From Bradysia coprophila (taxonomy: Eukaryota > Arthropoda > Insecta > Diptera > Sciaridae): a stretch of 64,000 nucleotides of DNA. The notes beneath the pieces were generated by a model that was not told the origin of the DNA, ran no database searches, and worked only from the letters and a program-made list of their open reading frames with translations. A program made the translations under genes and the position numbers. Positions 54,923 to 64,000 of this stretch are shown one piece after another (position 1 is the stretch's first letter; every line of letters starts with the position of its first letter). The stretch covers positions 620,001 through 684,000 of the forward strand of contig NC_050738.1 in the NCBI RefSeq assembly GCF_014529535.1, written 5' to 3'.

Positions 54923-55335
54923 CAAACAGAATAATAGGTAGCATATCCTTATTTCTTGCAATCAAATTTTTTATTTTGCACGATCATTTCTTTATTTTTT
55001 GTAATCAAATTCGTATAATTGTAGATCATTTCTTATTTCGAGACGATCATATGTTAGTGGTAAAATTGCATATATTTAGTGATCAAATTCTTATTTTTTG
55101 GTGATCAAATTCTATTTTTATTGCTATCATAAAAAAATTGTGATCATTTCTCTTTTTCTAGTGATCATTTCCTATTTTCTTGTGATCATTTCTTATTAAA
55201 TAGCTATCACTTTAATTACATGCCAATTTTGAATGGTATCAGATTTTCTGTGAAAATAATGAAATATGTTAGAACTGATATTTGCATTGTATAATGAAAA
55301 ATTTTGAAGGATTAAAATATTCATTAAGGGAAAGT

Positions 55336-55548
55336 GTTGAAATATCAATCGTGCAATATTTCATTGTAAGCAAAAGCAATATGAAGAGTGCAATAGCACC
55401 GGACGACGGTATAAAGGAAATTAGTAAGCAAATTCCATTACTAATAACGCTATTGTTTTGTACGACATTTATGTTATAAATACCAAATACACAGTATTAT
55501 TTTCGCTCAGTCTAACAACATCTTTCTCAACATATCCACTGCAACAGG
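55336..55548 (+). repeat. 3' LTR
   Basis: 213 bp, preceded by the polypurine run and followed by GGCGG. Confidence 0.9.
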
Positions 55549-55812
55549 CGGTGCAAGCCGAATTAATTTTGCAAGATTGTCAAACTTACCATACTTCTAT
55601 TAAAAGTAAACAGAACGTAGCGCCTGCTCTGGAATGAATATTTTTTTCATGAATGATAGAACCTCCTAATTATGTGTAGTTCGAATCAAATTCATTTCAT
55701 TTGTTGTTGTACAGGAGGGCCTCCGGCCTTTTGAATGAAAAATTGCCTAAATAAATAGTTATTTACTTATCTGTTGTGGACGAAGTGAGTGCAAATTACC
55801 ATAGACGTAGAC

Positions 55813-58800
55813 TAATTTGACAAAAAAAAATTGCGTCACAAAGTGGCAGATGATTCGGCCTTCTTCCGTTTAAATTCCATTATTTCACGACGGATTTTGT
55901 CCTATTTTCATAGCCATGGTTACCTCAACATCTGCCACTTTGTGACGCAATTTTTTTTTTGTCAAATTTTCTTTCTGAAACTTTTTGGGTCACTTTTCGG
56001 TTGATAAAAAGTTTACGTACAGGCGCAGAATGCGTCACCCTCAGCGATATCAGTTATTTTGTAAGTAAGATAAAGGACTTGCGTCACATTTACCCTTCTG
56101 GGTTTTTTGGGGGATATCAGTTCTTTTGGAAGTTTAGGGGTAAGGGTCACTAGTTTTGTAAGCATCTCACGTCAACTGCAGCTCAAATCCATCGAAAATA
56201 CGATGGAAGTTAGGAAGTGCCAGATGAATCATCTGTCATCCCAAAATATAGGAACCAACCTTGGAACACCTCACTTATGTCGAAAATAACCCGAATCCAT
56301 CAAAAAATCCGAAGGAAGTTAGGAAGTGCTAGAGGAATCATCTGTCATCCCAAAATTTAGGAACCAACCTTGGAACACCTCACTTATGTCGAAAATAACC
56401 CGAATCCATCAAAAAATCAGATGGAAGTTAGGAAGTGCCAGAGGAATCATCTGTCATCCCAAAATTTAGGAACCAACCTTGGAACACCTCACTTATGTCG
56501 AAAATAACCCAAAACCATCAAAAAATCAGATGGAAGTTAGGAAGTGCTAGAGGAATCATCTGTCATCCCAAAATTTAGGAACCAACCTTGGAACACCTCA
56601 CTTATGTCGAAAATAACCCAAAACCATCAAAAAATCCGATGGAAGTTAGGAAGTGCCAGAGGAATCATCTGTCATCCCAAAATTTAGGAACCAACCTTGG
56701 AACACCTCACTTATGTCGAAAATAACCTGAATCCATCAAAAAATCCGATGGAAGTTAGGAAGTGCTAGAGGAATCATCTGTCATCCCAAAATTTAGGAGC
56801 CAACCTTGGAACACCTCACTTATGTCGAAAATAACCCGAATCCATCAAAAAAACCGATGGAAGTTAGGAAGGGCCAGAGGAATCATCTGTCATATCAAAT
56901 TTTGGGAACCAACATTGGAACACCTCACTTATGTCGAAAATAACCCAAATCCTCTGAAAAATCCGATGGAAGTTAGGAAGTGCTAGAGGAATCATCTGTC
57001 ATCCCAAAATTTAGGAACCAACCTTGGAACACCTTACTTATGTCGAAAATAACCCGAATCCATCAAAAAAACCGATGGAAGTTAGGAAGTGCCAGAGGAA
57101 TCATCTGTCATCCCAAAATTTAGGAACCAACCTTGGAACACCTCACTTATGTCGAAAATAACCTGAATCCATCAAAAAATCCGATGGAAGTTAGGAAGTG
57201 CTAGAGGAATCATCTGTCATCCCAAAATTTAGGAGCCAACCTTGGAACACCTCACTTATGTCGAAAATAACCCGAATCCATCAAAAAAACCGATGGAAGT
57301 TAGGAAGGGCCAGAGGAATCATCTGTCATCTCAAAATTTAGGAACCAACCTTGGAACACCTCACTTATGTCGAAAATAACCCAAAACCATCAAAAAATCC
57401 GATGGAAGTTAGGAAGTGCCAGAGGAATCATCTGTCATCCCAAAATTTAGGAACCAACCTTGGAACACCTCACTTATGTCGAAAATAACCTGAATCCATC
57501 AAAAAAACCGATGGAAGTTAGGAAGTGCTAGAGGAATCATCTGTCATCCCAAAATTTAGGAATCAACCTTGGAACACCTCACTTATGTCGAAAATAATCC
57601 GAATCCATCAAAAAAACCGATGGAAGTTAGGAAGTGCCAGAGGAATCATCTGTCATCCCAAAATTTAGGAACCAACCTTGGAACACCTCACTTATGTCGA
57701 AAATAACCTGAATCCATCAAAAAATCCGATGGAAGTTAGGAAGTGCTAGAGGAATCATCTGTCATCCCAAAATTTAGGAGCCAACCTTGGAACACCTCAC
57801 TTATGTCGAAAATAACCCGAATCCATCAAAAAAACCGATGGAAGTTAGGAAGGGCCAGAGGAATCATCTGTCATCCCAAAATTTAGGAACCAACCTTGGA
57901 ACACCTCACTTATGTCGAAAATAACCCAAAACCATCAAAAAATCCGATGGAAGTTAGGAAGTGCCAGAGGAATCATCTGTCATCCCAAAATTTAGGAACC
58001 AACCTTGGAACACCTCACTTATGTCGAAAATAACCTGAATCCATCAAAAAATCCGATGGAAGTTAGGAAGTGCTAGAGGAATCATCTGTCATCCCAAAAT
58101 TTAGGAACCAACCTTGGAACACCTCACTTATGTCGAAAATAACCCGAATCCATCAAAAAAACCGATGGAAGTTAGGAAGGGCCAGAGGAATCATCTGTCA
58201 TCCCAAAATTTAGGAACCAACCTTGGAACGCCTCACTTATGTCGAAAATAACCCAAAACCATCAAAAAATCCGATGGAAGTTAGGAAGTGCCAGAGGAAT
58301 CATCTGTCATCCCAAAATTTAGGAACCAACCTTGGAACACCTCACTTATGTCGAAAATAACCCAAATCCATCAAAAAATCTGATGGAAGGTAGGAAGTGC
58401 CAGAGGAATCATCTGTCATCCCAAAATTTGGGAACCGACCTGGTGTAAGTTAATATTTAATAATTTACACAATTTCTAACAAGAAACACATCCAAAAACA
58501 ACACACACCTTTCACCACATTACCATCCATATCATGCACTAAATTATACAAAACACACACACACACACATACAAATTGGTTTTTATATGACATTTGTATA
58601 TGGAGACTTTGAGGAGCTCCAGCTCCCAAGATATGAGCTTTTTCCAACTTTTGAAAATTCCATTGTTTTTTTTGGGCCATTATTAGCGTATAACCAAAAT
58701 TTCAGGAAAATCTATAGAAACGTTTAGGAGTTCCTGGATCCTGGAATCCTGGAACTAAGTAACTAACTAAGTAACTAACTAACGTAGGCGATTTCAGTTA

Positions 58801-59077
58801 TCTGAAAAAACGAAATTTTGCTTATTTCCATACAAACATCAATATTTCGAAGTTCAATATCTCAGCCAATTTTGAAGCTGCAGTAACGTGTGATAGCTCG
58901 TTGAACTCGTATGGATTCTTAGATTCCAGATATTCTAGTTTTGGGGTCGTTGGAGTTAAGGGGGAGAAGTCAAAAAGTTGCTGTAAATATGCTCCGCCGT
59001 CCCCAAAATTTTTTTTTTGTAAAACATTTTTGGTAGTGGACTTGCGTCACGCCCGCTAACTAACGTGCGGGCATGAT
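55813..59077 (+). mobile_element. Mobile element carrying a large 109-bp minisatellite
   Basis: Left end is a palindrome (55813-55966) with ATTTGACAAAAAAAA and TTGCGTCACAAAGTGGCAG in both orientations. Next come a ~190-bp region with GCAGAATGCGTCACC and GATATCAGTT, the minisatellite (56160-58445), about 600 bp with TAACTAACTAAGTAACTAAC, and a right end GGACTTGCGTCACGCCCGC..GCGGGCATGAT that can form a terminal hairpin. The copy at 40612-42110 has the same order inverted. No coding sequence. The class is unresolved; a terminal hairpin recalls Helitron-like elements, but the CTRR end is absent. Confidence 0.65.
56160..58445 (+). repeat. 109-bp minisatellite, about 21 units
   Basis: The anchor GGAAGTTAGGAAG recurs at 56205, 56314, 56423, 56532 and so on to 58385, exactly every 109 bp. 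Units differ by a few bases (GTGCCAG, GTGCTAG, GGGCCAG; AACCGATGG or ATCCGATGG). The GGGCCAG variant recurs at 56859, 57295, 57840 and 58167, spacings of 4, 5 and 3 units, a higher-order pattern. Confidence 0.95.
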
Positions 59078-59647
59078 ATACTTCCGACACCTATATAATA
59101 AGTGTTGTTCTACGTACCCAAAAACCACTATGGTAACTTAATGCTCGATGATCGTTTTTTTTTTAACTGGAGAGCTGCAAGTTAGAAAACGTAAGTTTAA
59201 AAGCTAGTTATCACTCGTAATAAAACAGTCAAGGGTAAGTTCAATTACAGCGAAGACAAATTAGGGAACATTGTCCAATTTACCACTAAAAAACAGTTAA
59301 AATTGGCTAACTGATCAACGAAAACATTTTATAAAATATCTACAAAAAAATTACTTAACCTGTGTGTTCGTTCAACGACGTTTCAAGCGTATTGCCTGAG
59401 ACGTTTGACGTTGCAAGCGGATTTTATAAGATTGATGAATAACATGTAACACCTTAATCTAATCTCACTCTAATTGAGATTCTCACTCTAGTGATGAGTC
59501 TATCTTAAATCATGTAGATGCTTAAAACCGTCACTGACGTCACTCCATTACTGATGATGACAAGACAAGATGTGTGAGACAATAAGCGAAATAAAACAAT
59601 AAGTAAACAAAAGGCTATCGTTCAGATCCATTGGTATAAGAGGACTC
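59078..59647. other. Intergenic, nothing recognised
   Basis: About 570 bp without a gene or a repeat with clear ends. Confidence 0.4.
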
Positions 59648-59654
59648 TTATAGG

Positions 59655-62621
59655 CGAGGGGTAACCGACTCGGGTAATTGACTACACACCCTCAAAGGAA
59701 TTGCCGGAGTATCCGGTAAATAATTGGAATTGATGGAATTGACCAGAATTGATCGGAATTGGCAGGAATTGATAGGAATTGACTGGAAATATGTGGAATT
59801 GTAAGGAATTGAGAATTGTAATTGAATTGTGAAAGTAAATGAGAGTAAATGCTGATAAGTGTGATTATCGGAAAGAAGGACCAGCGAATGCAAAACCACA
59901 TTATTTCCTTTTTGTTTTAATTTTAAAAGCTCCCGCGCAATAAATAACAGTGTACAGTGTTGATCAGTTCCATTTTAGAACAGGTCCAACGTCCTTTTAT
60001 GTTCAAAAAATTCACACTGAAGGATTCTTCTTCAGAGGATTCTTGTGAGTCAGATACGGAAGAGTTTGAGCCGCAACAAACAAGTGAATATTCGTCGGGG
60101 GAATGTTAGGCTGGGGCATTGCCGATGCGAAATGCTCAAGTTTCAAACCAAATTTACAAAAAAATGTATCACCGACAAGATGATATTCCATCAACTTTTC
60201 AAAAGCCTAAAATCTTACGATGTCGATCACTTGAGCGAAACAAAAAATTGAGTGCTTTGGCTTTTGCTGACTTGTGCTGAACAAATCCCTTTCCTGTCGA
60301 GGTACGAACAACGTTTTGTGCATCGGACAACTGAAATAGACAAAACACAGCAACTTACTTGACAGCAACTTCACATTCACCATATTAATCAATCGTATAG
60401 TCATGGAAAAATTCATGTAATTTCTTTCCCGCACCATAAATCGTAAAGAAATGAATTTTTTTTCATGTCTTGGGCATAAATTACCGAACTTTTCTCGTAA
60501 CTTAGGCCCTAAGCATGAAAAGTTGTATACGCATCTGTTGTGGACGGTTTATTTTAGGCACTTTCGCTTGTCATCCTCACTTCGTTCGCGCTACAATCCG
60601 CGAAATTGCCTAAAATATACCGTCCACAACATATACGTAAATAACTATTCCTGCACGATATATAGTTCGGGAAAAACTGACATTTCTTAATGAAAAATCA
60701 TGGCAAAATATGTCGTATTTCAGTTGTCGGTACAAAAGTTTTTCGTCATTTCCTGACTTGGTACGAAAAATACTATTTATCTAAAATAAACAATGACGTG
60801 CGATGTGAAATCATTTTAAACAAAACTGCAGTCAATTGGACGGTTTAATCTAAATTGAAATTGAAAAATTAAAGATTCTAACAAAATGAGTCACAAATGT
60901 AGGACAACATAGTTGTTCCAAATTTTTAGACCCGTACGAAGTACTGGGGTCTTATAGGTTTACGCATACGTTTGTAACACGTCGAATTGGACTACCTGAG
61001 TAAGGGGAAACCGATTGTGGTTGTCTAGAGATGCCAAATCCGCGAAAAAAAAATGTCCGTCTGTCTGTCCGTCTGTCCGTCCGTCTGTCCGTCTGTCTGT
61101 CTGCACGATAACTTGAGTAAAACGCATCCGATTTTGAAAATTCTTTTTTTCCCCGTTTGGTAATGTCAAAAGACAGGCTAAGTTCGAAGATGAGTGATTT
61201 TGGATCGACCCCTCCCGAGCTGTGGCCCAATAAGTGCTTTACGGTTTTTCGAAGATATCTCCGGACATTTAAACGTTAAACTTGTAAGTGATACGTCAAA
61301 TAAAAGGTATTTACAATACCGATCGACAAAAAAAAAGTTTATGGAAATCGGATGTCCGACTCGTGAGTTAGACCCCTTGGTGTGAAACAGGCACAGGGCG
61401 GGAAGCAGTTTTTGCTTGTAGGTCGGCCAAATTTGAACATATTTCGTCTGTTTTCACTTTATTAGATAGGTATTGACCGTACCAATCAGGGAAAAAAAAG
61501 TTCATGAAATTATGTTCTCCGGAGCGTGAGCTAGGTCTCTTGAAGTGAGCTCTTATCTGGCTACTCGGAAGTACAGTGAACGTGGTGTATTTTGAGAATA
61601 TCTCGAGTAAATTTTGACCGAATTTTATGAATTTTTTTTTGTTTGAAAGGTATTAACGAATGTAAAGCGTCGGTACTATTTCCGGTCTCCTAACAAAATG
61701 GCTGCCGGCGGCCATATTGGATATTAGTAAAAACGATATAAAGTGGGAAAATTTGTACTTAGATAGTTTCTGTTAACATGGAAATAATTAGTTATGTGTG
61801 TGGGGTTTCAGGGATTTCATATATGGACATCTATATATACCTATATACAGCTATATTGAGCTATATACAGGCATATAGAGCTATATAATAGCATATTCCT
61901 CTGTGAAATGTTTATTTACAGTGAAATATAGTTAAATATAGCGGTACATAGCTGTTTAAATAGGAATTTTTGAAATTTGACTTCGTACGGGGCTGTCTAT
62001 ATTGCCTCCGGCAATTTAGTTGTATATGATAACAAGGCAAAGAGTGGATAATGTAACTGATTTTAAAGGGAGAATAGTTTTTCAGCAGAGAAGAAAATGA
62101 AGTAAGAGAAATGAAGAGTTTCACATTAAAGGCTCTTGATACGAATAGGTGTTTCGTACGGGTCGGCGTTAGCTATGTTTTTCTTGATATAGTCTGACGA
62201 TTCTTTTTCCAAAATGCTTAAGGGTTTAACTTTGACTTTAAATTTATTTCTATTTGAAAATATCGAGCAATTATTTCGAAAATTCGTGGAATTGAAGGAA
62301 TTGATTGGAATTATAGGAATTGAAGGGCGAATCCGGCAAGTAGTAGTGTTAATCCGTTAATTAAAGAAATAAAAGGAATTAAGAGCAATTAAAAGGAATT
62401 GACAGGAAGTACCTTTAGAAATTGAAAGGGTATTTAAAGGGAATTGAAATGGAATTGAAAGAAATTGAAAGGAATTGAACGGAATTGAAAGGAATTGAAA
62501 GGAAATAGAGCGAATCCGGCAATTAGACGAGTTGGTCCGGTAATTGAGGTAATTAAACGGAATTGAAAGGAATTAGAAATTGATTTGTCACCATTTTGGC
62601 CAGTCGGTTACCCCTCGCTTA
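59655..62621. mobile_element. Element with GCGAGGGGTAACCGACT inverted ends, possibly one insertion
   Basis: GCGAGGGGTAACCGACT at about 59655 and its inverse AGTCGGTTACCCCTCGC ending near 62621 are flanked by TTATAG on both sides. Just inside both ends are degenerate GGAATTGA tandem words (59695-59830, 62285-62580) and TCCGGTAA/TCCGGCAA words, in the same orientation. The interior holds a GTACG repeat (60928-62180) and other repeats but no gene. The two ends may instead belong to separate elements. Confidence 0.5.
60928..62180 (+). repeat. CCCGTACGAAGTAC-ended dispersed repeat, full copy
   Basis: 1.25 kb from AGACCCGTACGAAGTACTGG to GTACGGGTCGGCGTTAGC. It is nearly identical to parts of 28484-29645 and 30219-31427. 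A (GTCTGTCC)n tract is at 61055-61102. It appears to be the reference-length copy in this window. Confidence 0.7.
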
Positions 62622-62769
62622 TAGGATTATTTACACTATAACGAAAACCCTTCCTTTCAAAGTCGTTAATTCAATCGAGTCGGTAGCAAGATTTTCTGTA
62701 AATTGTCACTCAAATCGACAGTCTCCTTTTTTATGTTTATCTATTAAGCAAAATTCACGATAAATTACT

Positions 62770-64000
62770 ATGCCAAGGGCTTTAGAGCGTTTGAATTTGA
62801 CAAAATCCGAGGAGAACATTCTTAGCAACAAGGGATACGAGATATCAGCGAAACTTGGTGAAGGCGCTTATGCTAAAGTAGGTTTAAACGACAACTTTCT
62901 GATGTTCGTGTTGATCACAAGCCATTCGTGTATATTACAAAAGGTTTACCTGAGCGAATACAAAAAGGGCGACGAAACTACTAAATTGGCCTGTAAGATC
63001 GTGGACACGAAAAAGTCTTCCAAAACCTATGTGAGCAAATTTCTTCCTCGTGAATTGGATTGTCTGATGAAACTGAAACATCCGCACATCGTTCACGTTC
63101 ACAGCATCTTCAGACGGAACTCGAAGTACTACATTTTTATGCGGTACAACATTTTGTTTTGCAAACCATTAAATCTTCACTCCCCATCACATCCATTCCG
63201 TTCGACAGGTATGCTGAAAAGGGGGATCTAATGGATTATATTGTCCAATTCGGAGCTGTTAGCGAAATACAGACACGATTCTGGGCAAGACAAATTGCCT
63301 TGGCAATACAATACTTGCATACACTCGGTATTGCTCATAGGTTCGAATGGACAAATATATTCGAATTGGCTGTGTTCGTTTCTAAATTAAATTTTCTTTT
63401 GATTTCACTGACTGGCAGAGACGTTAAATGCGAGAATATCCTGATAACGGAAAACAATAATGTTAAATTAACGGACTTTGGATTCAGCAGGTTCCATTAA
63501 ACTTTTTCTTTACCGGCGTCTTATTATGAGAGGTCATTTCCACCAAAATTTAAAAAAAAATCAAATTTTGTAAATTAGGCTCTGTGAGGATCTCGCTTCA
63601 AGTTACTAAAAGTTTACATTTACAAGCACACAGGTACATTCTTGACACGAATTCGAAACAAATACTGAGCGACACATATTGCGGTTCACTGTTATACACA
63701 TCGCCAGAAATACTTCAAGGCATACCGTATGAACCGACAAAGGCCGATGTCTGGGCACTAGGAGTTCTGATATTCACCATGCTAAATAAGTGTGTTCCGT
63801 TCGACAATTCGAACATAACGATTTTGTATCAGAGTCAAGTCAAACGAAGGTATAAATTTCGCGAACGAATATGCGGTAACGTGACGATGGAGGTGAAGAA
63901 AATGATCAAACATCTATTGGAACCGATACCGAAAAAGCGTCCGAGCATAAATGAGGTGCTAGAAGATGAATGGTATAAAATGGATTCGCGATTGCTGAGT
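62770..64000 (+). CDS. TSSK-like serine/threonine kinase, 3' end off window
   Basis: Five exons seen: 62770-62877, 62944-63143, 63209-63340, 63419-63490 and 63634-64000, all GT..AG and in frame, with 293 codons before the window ends. Kinase motifs are complete: GEGAYAKV loop, ACKIV lysine, HRDVKCEN catalytic loop, DFGFSR, SPE in place of APE, DVWALGVLIF and the late RPS arginine. HRDVKCEN with a short N-terminus and the exact spacing fit testis-specific serine kinases (TSSK), which phosphorylate sperm proteins during spermiogenesis. In flies related kinases are male-biased; expression here is inference. The catalytic residues are intact, so it is expected to be active. Confidence 0.88.

Larger units (their letters stand above)
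52219..55548 (+). mobile_element. Non-autonomous LTR retrotransposon, 3.33 kb, TSD GGCGG
   Basis: LTRs at 52219-52432 and 55336-55548 begin TGTTGAAATATC and end CACTGCAACA, differing mainly by a 2-base AT insertion. GGCGG flanks both sides (52214-52218, 55549-55553). TGGTAGCAGAGG directly after the 5' LTR complements the 3' end of initiator methionine tRNA, and AAGGGAAAG precedes the 3' LTR. The interior has no gag or pol; the longest frame is 69 codons (53533-53742). It must have been mobilised by another element. High LTR identity implies recent insertion. Confidence 0.9.

Noticed and set aside
56762-56986. 74-codon ORF in the minisatellite
   Set aside because: An open frame produced by the repeat unit and lost in the next units; not a gene.
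56160-58445. CRISPR-like array
   Set aside because: Units abut without spacers, vary along the whole 109 bp, and the host is an insect; this is a minisatellite.
59692-59899. Minus-strand ORFs rich in Ile/Pro/Asn/Ser
   Set aside because: Encoded by the GGAATTGA tandem tract; low complexity, not a protein.

Overview
This looks like nuclear DNA of an insect, most likely a dipteran. It is AT-rich, with multi-exon genes, introns of about 57-100 bp (GT..AG), TATA/Inr-type promoters, and insect families: yellow/MRJP, divergent ionotropic receptor, peritrophin-type chitin-binding plus CAP, luciferase-like acyl-CoA synthetase and DUF4780. I suspect a fungus-gnat-like (sciaroid) fly, but that is an impression, not a demonstration. 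All gene models below were spliced by eye from the sequence.

Genes, left to right: a GT-A-type glycosyltransferase (minus, 3' end off the window, 1-1543); a small secreted/TM protein (minus, 5671-6084); a secreted Cys-rich protein with an internal repeat (minus, 9248-10068); a peroxisomal luciferase-like acyl-CoA synthetase (minus, 19884-21644) divergent from an intronless FMO (plus, 22308-23579); a DUF4780 protein (plus, 23821-24897) and a shorter paralogue (plus, 32586-33625); an intronless ionotropic receptor (minus, 26559-28301); a chitin-binding/CAP protein (minus, 38149-39090); an eight-exon yellow-family gene (plus, 42829-45593); a fast-evolving DNAJB12/14-like ER J-protein with a degenerate HPD motif (minus, 48607-49894); and a TSSK-like kinase running off the right edge (plus, from 62770).

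At least half of the window is mobile DNA. The best structures are: (i) a 2.65-kb non-coding LTR element (13057-19819, 194-bp LTRs, ATAT target duplication) that hosts a 4.1-kb two-gene DNA transposon (13260-17364) with ~285-bp inverted repeats, an RNase-H-like transposase and a spliced Myb/SANT-like second gene; (ii) a second non-autonomous LTR element (52219-55548, GGCGG duplication, initiator-Met primer site) with a GC-rich tandem duplication predicted to fold; (iii) a mobile element carrying a 21-unit, 109-bp minisatellite (55813-59077) and a small relative in opposite orientation (40612-42110); (iv) a nested pair, a TTAA-flanked element inside a 7-bp-TSD MITE (46891-47597); (v) several MITE families with visible target duplications, two of them with paralogous empty sites in the window; (vi) a dispersed ~1.25-kb repeat with CCCGTACGAAGTAC ends, two copies of which form a large inverted pair (28484-31427).

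The genes do not form one pathway. They are a gene-poor stretch of secreted, chemosensory, detoxification and possibly male-biased genes separated by transposons. The two-gene transposon and the mobile minisatellite are the items I would look at first.
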